Assembly: GCF_000407185.1 (NCBI RefSeq)
Contig: NZ_KE136482.1
Location: 682,001-746,000 of the forward strand
Reading direction: 5' to 3'
DNA: 64,000 nt
Origin: Enterococcus malodoratus ATCC 43197
GTDB taxonomy: Bacteria > Bacillota > Bacilli > Lactobacillales > Enterococcaceae
Part shown: positions 52,931 to 60,713 of the stretch, piece after piece
How the letters are laid out: each line of letters opens with the position of its first letter
Numbering within the stretch: the stretch's first letter is position 1
Notes under the pieces: generated by a model
Databases searched by the model: none
Seen by the model: the letters and a program-made list of their open reading frames with translations, nothing else
What the model was told of the DNA's origin: nothing
Translations under genes and position numbers: made by a program

Positions 52931-52936
52931 TGTCAA
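52908..52936 (-). promoter_or_regulatory. Consensus promoter inside the inverted repeat
   Basis: On the minus strand TTGACA (52936-52931) and TATATA (52913-52908) have a 17-base spacer made wholly of the right repeat arm. It reads toward the winged-helix regulator and LPXTG genes. Confidence 0.8.
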
Positions 52937-53181
52937 GATTATTTATATATAAAAATTACTTTTAAGAGGATTACTTTAATTTAAAATTAGCCTTATAATC
53001 ATATTTTTGTTTTATTCAAGAATATAATTAAAATGATTCTAACCTAAATAACTTTTTTATTCCGATTCCATTGGTTTCTACTTGATAACCAATAAAGTAT
53101 TACCCTCGTAAATACTGGGTAGTTAAATGCGAGCTGAGCCGATTGACTAATCGTTTATAATTTTGGGGAACTCCATAATTC

Positions 53182-53212
53182 AAAAAACACCCTTTACATA
53201 GCTAAAGGGTGT
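53182..53212 (-). terminator. Terminator of the YitT-like gene
   Basis: On the minus strand ACACCCTTTA and TAAAGGGTGT form a 10-bp stem followed by TTTTTT. Confidence 0.88.
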
Positions 53213-53267
53213 ACAAAATTTTTTTATTTTCATCATTAATGTTTGTCTTCTTCGATTTTCTCATCTG

Positions 53268-53873
53268 TTAAATATCAATCTTAGCATTTCTTCGGAACGT
53301 TATCTTACTATCTATAGCGCTAAATAATTTCATAGAAAAACTGATAATAAGAATTGAAATGGTCGCGAACAGACCCTCGATCGGACTTAAAATATAAAAG
53401 TTCAAAAAAATGATGACTAGATTCGTTAGTAATAAGCCTTTGTGGGCTGGAATTTGAAAATAGCGATCAAGAATGATCGGCGGCACAGTTACTCCTCCAT
53501 TGGACGAATCAAATTTGTACAAATAGAAGACACCTAGGCTAAACAGTATACTCCCGATAATCAGAGAAATGATATGAGAAAAAAATAATGGGATCGTAGG
53601 AACAACATACAAGAAAACCGGAAAAAGCAGACTTCCAATAAAAATCTTGGAGAAAAACTGCTTATCCAACAGAACGTACGTTAGGACAAGCATCAAAATA
53701 TTGATCAGCCAAACGATAATAATACTTCTAAAAGCAAAATGTATTTCTATTAAATGCCCGATAGCACCGACACCGGCCGATGCAATGTCATGCGGCAGCA
53801 GGAAAAAATTCAACGCTGCAGAAATAATCAGCAGACCAATAGAAATATTAATCAAATTCAACAACTTTTTTAT
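53268..53873 (-). CDS. YitT-like membrane protein (possible ATA start)
   Basis: From an ATA at 53873 the protein is about 201 residues and reads KKLLNLINISIGLLIISAALNFFLLPHDIASAGVGAIG (a family-typical YitT/DUF161 N-terminus, quoted here as one motif region). Five or so further membrane segments follow, and GGVTVPPIILDRYF is present. AAGAAGG lies 7 bases before the ATA. The ORF is open further up to 53984, but that 37-residue extension is hydrophilic, unlike the family, and has no good start signal; a GTG at 53882 is the other possibility. The C-terminal cytoplasmic DUF2179 domain of longer YitT proteins is absent. Function of the family is unknown. Confidence 0.72.
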   Translation of the reverse strand: MKKLLNLINISIGLLIISAALNFFLLPHDIASAGVGAIGHLIEIHFAFRSIIIVWLINILMLVLTYVLLDKQFFSKIFIGSLLFPVFLYVVPTIPLFFSHIISLIIGSILFSLGVFYLYKFDSSNGGVTVPPIILDRYFQIPAHKGLLLTNLVIIFLNFYILSPIEGLFATISILIISFSMKLFSAIDSKITFRRNAKIDI

Positions 53874-54072
53874 GGCAATCACCTTCTTCTCAATCGTTGA
53901 GCATATCGTACCATCATGAAGCGAAGAGATAGAGTCATATTTTTCAGTAAGGTATGAAATTTTTGTGGCTATAAACATAGTCAAATTTTTGTTTTGGACT
54001 CAATGGTCTACTACGTGTGCAATGATAGTGACAAACCTAGAATCCCTTAATCTAACAGTCTTTATTTAGAAC

Positions 54073-54100
54073 TTTACAGTCAGAATAGGCCTAGTATACT
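54073..54100 (+). promoter_or_regulatory. Promoter of the TetR-CPBP operon
   Basis: TTTACA (54073-54078) and TATACT (54095-54100) with a 16-base spacer, about 80 bp upstream of the TetR start. Confidence 0.65.
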
Positions 54101-54178
54101 TTAAAGTGACCAAAAGATATCGAACGAGTCACAATAAACGCATCAATAACAATAATTTGATTAAAAAAGGAGAACAAC

Positions 54179-54802
54179 ATGCCAAAAATAGTAACGGAAG
54201 AAGAAAAACGACGACTTAAAGAAGCTATGCACCACGAAACGGTTCAACTCATAAAAACGAAAGGAATGAAGAAAATCACGGTGGAAGATATCATCCACGC
54301 CGTGGGGATCGCTAAAGGAACCTTTTATAATCACTATCCATCCAAAGAAGATCTACTCTTTGATGTCATTCAAAAAAGCGAAGAAAAGCTGTTCCAAAAA
54401 TTTTTAACGATTGATTTCCAGACTGGAGATTTTCATGCGAACGTTCGAAAGTCACTGAGAGAAATCTATTTGGCTGAGGATAGTATCGTCCTCTACCTTC
54501 AACCAGATGATATAACGTCGCTGTTAAATAAGTTGCCAATGAAAATAAAAACAATGCTGGAAGAAAAGCAAGCGAAGAATTTTCAACGTATCGCCGAAAT
54601 CTTTGCGATTGATCAGCAAGACGTGCAAACATTCGGTGTTGTCTCATACTTGATGGACTGTCTTCATTTCACTGCGACTAATGTCGATTACGGAGTTGAA
54701 GCACGACAAATGTCTTTAGAAATATTGATTGACACGCTCGCTGATTTTTTAACTAAAAAGAAAGAACGAGAAGGAGCTTACTATGAAAACTCAAACAATT
54801 AA
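54179..54802 (+). CDS. TetR-family transcriptional regulator
   Basis: This 207-residue protein has the HTH KITVEDIIHAVGIAKGTFYNHYPSKEDLLFDVI at about residues 32-64 and a helical ligand domain of normal length. AAAGGAG precedes the ATG. It overlaps the CPBP gene by 20 bases, so both are made from one transcript and it probably autoregulates the pair. It is also a candidate to bind the inverted repeat at 52883-52930, which is unproven. Confidence 0.93.
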   Translation: MPKIVTEEEKRRLKEAMHHETVQLIKTKGMKKITVEDIIHAVGIAKGTFYNHYPSKEDLLFDVIQKSEEKLFQKFLTIDFQTGDFHANVRKSLREIYLAEDSIVLYLQPDDITSLLNKLPMKIKTMLEEKQAKNFQRIAEIFAIDQQDVQTFGVVSYLMDCLHFTATNVDYGVEARQMSLEILIDTLADFLTKKKEREGAYYENSNN

Positions 54803-55550
54803 ACATTACCTATTTTCAACGATTCTTATTTCCTGGAGTTTTTGGTTCCTAGCAGCTGGACTGACCCATCTCGGAAACATTCCTTTTTCCAATCCAGTAG
54901 TCATGATCCTGTTTATTTTAGGCGGTATCTCACCAGCCTTCAACGAACTCTACCTAAAGAAAAAAACAAGTACGCCAGAAGAATACCGCGCCTTCAGAAA
55001 GAATATCCTCAGTATTAAACAACCGATTAGTGCCTATCTCTTAATCATTGGAATGGCCTGGATCTATTGCTTCCTTCCAATTTTGTTAGGTGGAAGCGTG
55101 CAAAAAGTTCCGATGTATATCGCCTTGCTGGAACTGCCGATCATGATCATCGGAGGAGGAATCGAGGAAATCGGTTGGCGGGGATTTTTACAGCCCATGC
55201 TGCAAAAGAAATATTTTGTGCTGACTTCCGCAGCTATCGTCAGTGTTATTTGGACATTTTGGCACATCCCATTATGGTGGATCAACGGTTCAAACCAAAG
55301 TTCCATGAGTTTAGTATGGTTTAGCCTAACCTGTTTCAGCCTATCACTGCTGCTATCCTTTATTTGGAACAAATACGAAAGCATCTATTTATGTGTTCTC
55401 TTTCATGCGGCCATCAATTCCTTTTGGGATGTCTATGTTTCGAACAATAGGATTTTCCCTGCGATTCTTTTGTTGAGTATGTGTGTGATTTTCTTCTTTG
55501 TTACTGACAAGCAGACAAAGAATGTTGTAAAACGAATCGATGCTGAATAA
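54783..55550 (+). CDS. CPBP-family intramembrane metalloprotease
   Basis: This 255-residue protein has about seven membrane segments and the family motifs EEIGWRGFLQP (the glutamate pair and Arg), FWHIPLWW and FHAAINSFWD. Bacterial members process membrane substrates or protect against peptides; several sit next to regulators or bacteriocin genes. Here it is coupled to a TetR regulator and no bacteriocin peptide gene is visible. AGAAGGAG precedes the start within the TetR reading frame. Confidence 0.92.
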   Translation: MKTQTIKHYLFSTILISWSFWFLAAGLTHLGNIPFSNPVVMILFILGGISPAFNELYLKKKTSTPEEYRAFRKNILSIKQPISAYLLIIGMAWIYCFLPILLGGSVQKVPMYIALLELPIMIIGGGIEEIGWRGFLQPMLQKKYFVLTSAAIVSVIWTFWHIPLWWINGSNQSSMSLVWFSLTCFSLSLLLSFIWNKYESIYLCVLFHAAINSFWDVYVSNNRIFPAILLLSMCVIFFFVTDKQTKNVVKRIDAE

Positions 55551-55551
55551 T

Positions 55552-55589
55552 AAAGAACCTCAGGAAATTTTTATTCCTGAGGTTCTTTG
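55552..55589. terminator. Terminator after the CPBP gene
   Basis: AAAGAACCTCAGGAA and TTCCTGAGGTTCTTT form a perfect 15-bp stem around ATTTTTA. Confidence 0.93.
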
Positions 55590-55656
55590 ATGGATAAGTA
55601 CCTATTTTAGAAAATAAGCTAACCAAAGAAACGAATGTAAAAAAATAAGAATTCAT

Positions 55657-56622
55657 TTATTCCTCAACCAAAACGATCACTTTTCCAAAGCTATGACTGC
55701 TTTCAAGATACTCATGGGCTTGTTGGATTTCATCTAACCTAAAGACCTTTTCAGGTTCGACCTTCACTTTGTTGTCAGCAATATATGTAAGCAGTTCATT
55801 GATCCGATCTTCAGCAACATTTCCAGAATAGAAGCTCGTCAAATAAGAATTTATCTTAATATCAATGATCGGATCAAATTCTTCTAGGTACCATTTCCCG
55901 CCTAGCTGACCTGTGCTGCATAATATGCCGCCTTCATTTAAATAGTTGAAGCTATCTTTGATTGTTGCTGGTCCTATCAGCTCTAATAGTTTATCGAAGG
56001 TTTCTTCTGTTTGTAGTGAACCGTCTTTTTCTTCTACAATGGCATCGAACCCACTATTTAGTAATAAATTGGTTTTATTCAGGTTTCGAGTGGTTCCTGC
56101 AACAAACATTGATGGATATTTGCCCTTTAGTAAGTTCAAAAAAGCGATCCCGACACCGCTAGTTCCTCCGCGAACCAGCACTCGATCGTCTTCAGTGATC
56201 TGTAGATTTTGCATGGAGCCAAATGCGGTGTAGTAAGTCTCAGGTATCGTCGCCAATTCTTTCCACGACAGCTCTGTTTCAACAGAATAGAGTTGTGTAT
56301 TTGGCAAAAGAACATATTCCGCGTAACTTCCATCAAAATCTCTACCCATCTCACCCATCAAAGAGATTACCTTATGTCCAATCGGAAAATGCAGCGGATC
56401 CGTTGTTTCTTCGATTATTCCGACACATTCGATACCTAAAATTCTTGGAAATTCAACCGATGGCGATTTCCCTTCACGGGTAAAAATTTCTGAATGATTG
56501 ATTCCAAAACCTTTGACCTTAACTAAAGACCAGCCAGATTTTATTTTTGGTCGTTCGACCTCTTTATAAACTAACTGATCAGTTCCTCCTGCTTCCGAAA
56601 CTACAACAGCCTTCATTTTCAT
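55657..56622 (-). CDS. Medium-chain dehydrogenase/quinone-oxidoreductase-like protein
   Basis: This 321-residue protein has the MDR layout: an N-terminal GroES-like domain (MKAVVVSEAGGTDQLVYKEV, then GFGINHSEIFTREGKSPSVEFPRILGIECVG in pieces) and a Rossmann domain with VLVRGGTSGVGIAFLNLLKG. The zinc ligands of true alcohol dehydrogenases are not all present, so it is nearer the zinc-independent quinone oxidoreductase group. AGGAGTGG is 8 bases before the start. It stands alone. Substrate unknown. Confidence 0.9.
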   Translation of the reverse strand: MKMKAVVVSEAGGTDQLVYKEVERPKIKSGWSLVKVKGFGINHSEIFTREGKSPSVEFPRILGIECVGIIEETTDPLHFPIGHKVISLMGEMGRDFDGSYAEYVLLPNTQLYSVETELSWKELATIPETYYTAFGSMQNLQITEDDRVLVRGGTSGVGIAFLNLLKGKYPSMFVAGTTRNLNKTNLLLNSGFDAIVEEKDGSLQTEETFDKLLELIGPATIKDSFNYLNEGGILCSTGQLGGKWYLEEFDPIIDIKINSYLTSFYSGNVAEDRINELLTYIADNKVKVEPEKVFRLDEIQQAHEYLESSHSFGKVIVLVEE

Positions 56623-56682
56623 CGTGAACCACTCCTAGATTTTGTCTTACTACAATAATAGCAAACTATTCTTCTAAACAAT

Positions 56683-56719
56683 CAAAAAAACTTCCTACTT
56701 CGTTTTTAAAGTAGGAAGA
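56683..56719 (-). terminator. Terminator of the allose-type operon
   Basis: On the minus strand TTCCTACTT and AAGTAGGAA form a 9-bp stem followed by TTTTTTT, directly after the DUF4867 gene. Confidence 0.9.
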
Positions 56720-56751
56720 AATTGTTACACAGTCACTCGTTTAAAAAATGA

Positions 56752-57363
56752 TCAAAAAGTTTCCTGTCGAATGAATCCCGGAAAGTATCCATCAGCAATT
56801 TTATCTTCACGTTCTTTGGAAACTAACATGAATTTGTTTTTCTTTTTAACTAGCAGACTTTCTTTTTTCTCGGGTATTGCCTGATTGGTCCCCTTTAGCA
56901 GACAGACAATCGTTGAATAAGGCGTCCCATCAAGCTTAAGCGGACTATAATGCAGTGTGGTGCCATACAGCTCTACACCTTCACCTTTCTTCAATAAAAA
57001 TGTTTCCATCTTGCTTTCTTCATAGACATTTTCACTGATATCTTCTCTTTTCCCGACCTTTAGAAGACAGTCAGTCATGGCGATAATCACCTCACTGCCC
57101 TGATGAAATTCCACGGCGGTAATCATTGTATTATGTCCAGAACAGGTTCCCGCTTGTATCTCCATCTCACCATAGACACGATTTTGAATTTCTTTTATCG
57201 CAGCATGCTGCTCAATAAAATCCTGCGAAGCAAAATATTCATTGCCATCACCTGGTATCTTTACCTTAGCGGATACGTAATCACATAGCTCGTGAAAACT
57301 AGTGTCCTTTAGGTGTTGACCATATTTCAAAAATGGATCGCTTTTGACTGATTGATAAAACAT
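56752..57363 (-). CDS. DUF4867-family (cupin-like) protein of the allose-type operon
   Basis: This 203-residue soluble protein has cupin-like text: EIQAGTCSGHNTMITAVEFHQGSEVIIAMTDCLLKVG (in pieces) and KGEGVELYGTTLHYSPLKLDG, recognised from memory as the DUF4867 family. It lies 38 bp after the EIIBCA gene and ends the operon. A homologous position is taken by an uncharacterised gene in the Listeria D-allose cassette. It may be a sugar or sugar-phosphate isomerase/mutarotase, which is a guess from fold and context. Confidence 0.78.
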   Translation of the reverse strand: MFYQSVKSDPFLKYGQHLKDTSFHELCDYVSAKVKIPGDGNEYFASQDFIEQHAAIKEIQNRVYGEMEIQAGTCSGHNTMITAVEFHQGSEVIIAMTDCLLKVGKREDISENVYEESKMETFLLKKGEGVELYGTTLHYSPLKLDGTPYSTIVCLLKGTNQAIPEKKESLLVKKKNKFMLVSKEREDKIADGYFPGFIRQETF

Positions 57364-57401
57364 AGATTTCTTGTTCTCCTTACCCGTATGAATGATTTAT
57401 T

Positions 57402-59234
57402 CTATTGAATGCTCGCAATCTCTATTCCCTGTTCCATTTTTCCATACTTAGAAAATTCAATGTCCTTATCGGCAGCATTTGTTATTACGATAGGAGTTGT
57501 CAAGTCATAGCCTTTTTTGGAAATTGCATCTTTATCAAATGAGATTAGACGGTCGCCTCGTTTGACTTTATCACCTTGTTTCACATAAGTCGTAAAGAGC
57601 TCCCCATTCAATTCCACAGTATCCATACCAATATGAATCAAGACTTCATTGCCCTGATCCGAAGTTAAGCCAATCGCATGTTTTGTGGCAAAAAGCATTG
57701 TCACGACACCATCAAAAGGAGCGTATAAATTTCCATTATCTGGAATGATCGCCAAACCTTTTCCCATCGCGCCAGATGAAAATACCTCATCTTTTACGTC
57801 TTCCAATTTGATGACGTCTCCTGAAATAGGTAGAGAAATTACTTCGTTGCCTTTTGAAACAGAGCTGAGCGCTGATGTTTCTTCTAAATCTTCGTCAATA
57901 CCAAGAATAATCGTCGCGATTGTTCCAACCACGAAACAAATTGCTAAGCCAATTAAGTAATAAACCAACGTATCGCCAATAAATGCAGGGATCGTTGTTA
58001 AACCGCCAAATACAAATGCATAGGCATTCACGCCCATACCACCGATAAATGCGCCGCCAGCGGCACCGCCAATTACAGCACCAATCAAAGGTTTCTTATA
58101 TTTCACCGCGATACCATAAATCGCTGGTTCAGTAATTCCTGCGAAGAAAATCGAAAGCAGTGCTGAGAAAGAGAACGATTTCATTTCTGAATCTTTCGTC
58201 TTCAAAAATGTTCCCATCGCCGCACCTGCCATACCAAAATTGGCAGCACCAGTTAACGGAACGATCTTGTCAAAGCCTAACACGCTGATATTTTGAATCA
58301 TTACCGGATTCACCGCCCATTGCAGTCCGAAAATAACCATAACATTCCAAATACCGCCGATAAACGCTCCAGCGATCCAACCGTTAAAACTCATTAAGGC
58401 ATTGACTAAATTAGCGAAGGCTTCCCCAACATAGACACCAAATGGACCGAATACAATAGCGGTTAACGGTACCATAACTAATAAAGTAATCAAAGAGACA
58501 AACAATAAATGCAGACTCAACGGGATAATTTTTTTCAAAAACTTCTCTAATTTCGATTGGCACCATACAGCTAAAACAGCTGGAATTACAGTGGAACTAT
58601 ACCCCATCAATACGACCGGAATTCCGATAAAACTAGAAACAGTTCCATTGCCGCCATCACCCATCAAATTCATGAAATCTGGCATGATCAAGGCGCCCAT
58701 TATCGCAACGGCCACATATTGATTTGCGCCAAATTTCTTAGCTGATGTAAATGCCAAAAGAATCGGCAAGAAATAAAAAACGGCAGTCGATGAGACAGTA
58801 AGGATCGTATAAGTGCTGCTTGTATCTGAAAGAAGCCCAACTTGCGTCAATAATAGAACAATTCCTCTTAATACACCTGAACCTGCGAGTAAGGGTAAAA
58901 GCGGTGTGAAGATCCCGGCAACTGTATCTAAGAAAATAGTCACAATATTTTTCTTTTCCTGTGAGTCCCCTCCACCGGATGAATCGCTTTCAAATTTGGT
59001 ATTTGCTACAACATCTTTATAGACTGAATCGACTGCTGGCCCTATAACAACTTGATACTGTCCACCTTTTTCCATTGTACTTAAGACACCATTCAATTTT
59101 CCGATAGCCGTATCTTCTACTTTTGACTTGTCCTTAAAAGACATTCTAAGTCGAGTAGCACAATGTGTGATAGACTGAACGTTTTCTTCTCCTCCAACTA
59201 ATTCGAGAATTTTTTTACCTAATTGTTTATCCAT
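57402..59234 (-). CDS. PTS beta-glucoside-type EIIBCA permease
   Basis: This 610-residue fusion has domains in order B-C-A: EIIB with ITHCATRLRMSF (Cys25), an EIIC membrane domain of about ten segments (residues about 105-450), and a C-terminal EIIA with NEVLIHIGMDTVELNGELF carrying the phosphorylated His near residue 545. Length is normal. The grouping with Rpe, RpiB, DUF4867 and LacI suggests that it imports an aldohexose such as allose as the 6-phosphate rather than a beta-glucoside. A TAATCGATTA operator-like palindrome lies 17 bp upstream of its start. Confidence 0.93.
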   Translation of the reverse strand: MDKQLGKKILELVGGEENVQSITHCATRLRMSFKDKSKVEDTAIGKLNGVLSTMEKGGQYQVVIGPAVDSVYKDVVANTKFESDSSGGGDSQEKKNIVTIFLDTVAGIFTPLLPLLAGSGVLRGIVLLLTQVGLLSDTSSTYTILTVSSTAVFYFLPILLAFTSAKKFGANQYVAVAIMGALIMPDFMNLMGDGGNGTVSSFIGIPVVLMGYSSTVIPAVLAVWCQSKLEKFLKKIIPLSLHLLFVSLITLLVMVPLTAIVFGPFGVYVGEAFANLVNALMSFNGWIAGAFIGGIWNVMVIFGLQWAVNPVMIQNISVLGFDKIVPLTGAANFGMAGAAMGTFLKTKDSEMKSFSFSALLSIFFAGITEPAIYGIAVKYKKPLIGAVIGGAAGGAFIGGMGVNAYAFVFGGLTTIPAFIGDTLVYYLIGLAICFVVGTIATIILGIDEDLEETSALSSVSKGNEVISLPISGDVIKLEDVKDEVFSSGAMGKGLAIIPDNGNLYAPFDGVVTMLFATKHAIGLTSDQGNEVLIHIGMDTVELNGELFTTYVKQGDKVKRGDRLISFDKDAISKKGYDLTTPIVITNAADKDIEFSKYGKMEQGIEIASIQ

Positions 59235-59250
59235 GTTATAACCTCCTAGT

Positions 59251-59260
59251 TAATCGATTA
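59251..59260. promoter_or_regulatory. LacI-type operator in front of EIIBCA
   Basis: TAATCGATTA is a perfect palindrome followed by CTC, the same TTACTC edge as the sites at 60521 and 60684. It would let LacI also control the permease gene internally. Confidence 0.55.
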
Positions 59261-59391
59261 CTCAAAAAGGATACTGAAACAGCCTTTTTATTTCTAAAAT
59301 AGCTTGCCACTTTTCCGGTATATTTACGAATACTCGCTATTGGCTTGTCCCAGTAGCCCTTCTGACTAACAGTTACATCCCAGTTAAAATC

Positions 59392-59838
59392 CTATTGATT
59401 CTCTTCTTCGATTTCTGCGATCATTTCGATTCGTTTGCCGTGACGTTCCCCCTCAAATTCAGCATCTAACCATTCCTTCACGATCATTTTTGCCAATTCG
59501 CTGCCGATTACTCTAGAACCAAATGCTAAAATATTGGTATTGTTATGTTGTCTCGATAACTTCGCTGAGTATGGTTCACTACATACGACTGCTCTGATTC
59601 CATGCACTTTATTTGCTGAAATCGAAATCCCGACGCCTGTACCACAAATTAATACGCCTAAATCAAAGTTCTTGCTTGCTACTTCTTGGGCCACTTTTTT
59701 TCCGTAAACAGGATAATCTGTTCGCTCAGCGGAAAATGGACCAAAATCAGTTACCTGATGTCCTAATTCTTCCAAGTATTCAATAATAGTTGGTTTCAAT
59801 TCGATTCCTACGTGATCACTGCCAATTGCGATTTTCAT
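59392..59838 (-). CDS. rpiB: RpiB-type isomerase (allose-6-phosphate/ribose-5-phosphate isomerase)
   Basis: This 148-residue protein begins MKIAIGSDHVGIELK and has the active-site Cys65 in VLICGTGVGISISANK, plus SRQHNNTNILAFGSRV. RpiB proteins interconvert ribose-5-phosphate and ribulose-5-phosphate; many also isomerise D-allose-6-phosphate to D-allulose-6-phosphate. Its neighbours, an epimerase 11 bp upstream and a PTS, favour the latter role. A 157-bp gap separates it from EIIBCA. Confidence 0.94.
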   Translation of the reverse strand: MKIAIGSDHVGIELKPTIIEYLEELGHQVTDFGPFSAERTDYPVYGKKVAQEVASKNFDLGVLICGTGVGISISANKVHGIRAVVCSEPYSAKLSRQHNNTNILAFGSRVIGSELAKMIVKEWLDAEFEGERHGKRIEMIAEIEEENQ

Positions 59839-59849
59839 GCTGCTTCCTC

Positions 59850-60500
59850 CTAAATGACTCTTAAATTATCAAAAATTTCTTTATACGGCTTTGCTTTGCC
59901 AAATACCGATGAGGTACCTAAAATGAAGCCTGTTACACCGACTTTGCTTAACTCCTTAACTTTCTCTGGCGAAATCGCCCCATCGACCATTACCTTAAAG
60001 CCGTGTTCGGAACCAAGTCTTACCAATTCCTTCACCTTTTCATTCGTATATTCAAGATACTTCTGACCCGCAAAACCTGGATTGACAGTCATAACCATGA
60101 CGTAATCAACGATCGGTAAAAGTTCCTTGATACTATCAATCGGGGTTCCCGGATTTAGCGCGATTCCCGCTTTCTTTCCTTTTGAACGAATGACATCCAA
60201 AGTTCGTGTCACTTGCTGATCAGCTTCGGGATGAATATAGATGATATCAGCACCTAAATCAGCAAATTTTTCCACATAGTTTCCGGGGTTTTGAATCATT
60301 AGGTGAACATCCACCGGCTTCTTAGTAACTGATCGAACTAATTCAAAATCCTGTAACCCCATGCCGAAGTTCGGTACAAATGCACCATCCATGATATCCA
60401 TGTGGAAAATGTCAGTGCCTGCTTGATCCAAAGCAATCGTGTCTTTTTCCAAATTTGAAAAATCTGCGCACATCATTGATGGACAAAGTAGTCTTTCCAT
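59850..60500 (-). CDS. rpe: Ribulose-phosphate 3-epimerase family (probable allulose-6-phosphate 3-epimerase)
   Basis: This 216-residue TIM-barrel enzyme is taken from the ATG at 60500, 9 bases after AAAGGAG; two upstream ATGs overlap that site. HMDIMDGAFVPNFG holds the catalytic Asp and metal His, VDVHLMIQNPGNY, MTVNPGFAGQKYL and MVDGAISPEKV follow as in Rpe. In context it most likely converts allulose-6-phosphate to fructose-6-phosphate (AlsE-like). First gene of the operon, divergent from LacI. Confidence 0.93.
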   Translation of the reverse strand: MERLLCPSMMCADFSNLEKDTIALDQAGTDIFHMDIMDGAFVPNFGMGLQDFELVRSVTKKPVDVHLMIQNPGNYVEKFADLGADIIYIHPEADQQVTRTLDVIRSKGKKAGIALNPGTPIDSIKELLPIVDYVMVMTVNPGFAGQKYLEYTNEKVKELVRLGSEHGFKVMVDGAISPEKVKELSKVGVTGFILGTSSVFGKAKPYKEIFDNLRVI

Positions 60501-60520
60501 AGAAAACATCTCCTTTTTGA

Positions 60521-60534
60521 GATAACGATTACTC
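60521..60534. promoter_or_regulatory. LacI-type operator O1 (downstream of the rpe promoter)
   Basis: GATAACGATTACTC shares ACGATTACTC with the site at 60684-60697 and overlaps the rpe leader just before the ribosome binding site. Confidence 0.6.
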
Positions 60535-60554
60535 AAAGATTGAAAAAATAATTG

Positions 60555-60569
60555 GGTAATCGTTTTACC
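60555..60569. promoter_or_regulatory. LacI-type operator O2
   Basis: GGTAATCGTTTTACC is palindromic (GGTAA and TTACC arms around a CG-containing centre), directly downstream of the -10 box of the rpe promoter. Confidence 0.65.
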
Positions 60570-60581
60570 TTTTATGTTTAG

Positions 60582-60610
60582 AATATAGCACCCTATACCT
60601 CTATTGTCAA
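60582..60610 (-). promoter_or_regulatory. Promoter of the rpe-rpiB-EIIBCA-DUF4867 operon
   Basis: On the minus strand TTGACA (60610-60605) and TATATT (60587-60582) with a 17-base spacer: a consensus promoter that operators O1 and O2 can block. Confidence 0.82.
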
Positions 60611-60683
60611 TGACAATTTTTATTTAGTTAGTTGAAAGGTCCTCTTAGATATGAGAAAATGACAGAGTAAACAATTAAGCAGT

Positions 60684-60697
60684 GGTAACGATTACTC
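60684..60697. promoter_or_regulatory. LacI-type operator O3 in front of the LacI gene
   Basis: GGTAACGATTACTC, near-identical to O1, lies 17 bp upstream of the LacI start codon and indicates autoregulation. Confidence 0.6.
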
Positions 60698-60713
60698 GAA
60701 AGGATCGATATTT

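Larger units (their letters stand above)
52650..53181. other. Long AT-rich non-coding region holding a strong regulated promoter
   Basis: No convincing gene in 52650-53181. It holds the promoter and 18-bp inverted repeat described at 52883-52936. A leader of about 230 bp runs from there to the winged-helix gene, with only a 31-codon frame lacking a good ribosome binding site. The part from 52937 to 53181 is AT-rich and shows nothing I can name. Confidence 0.6.
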
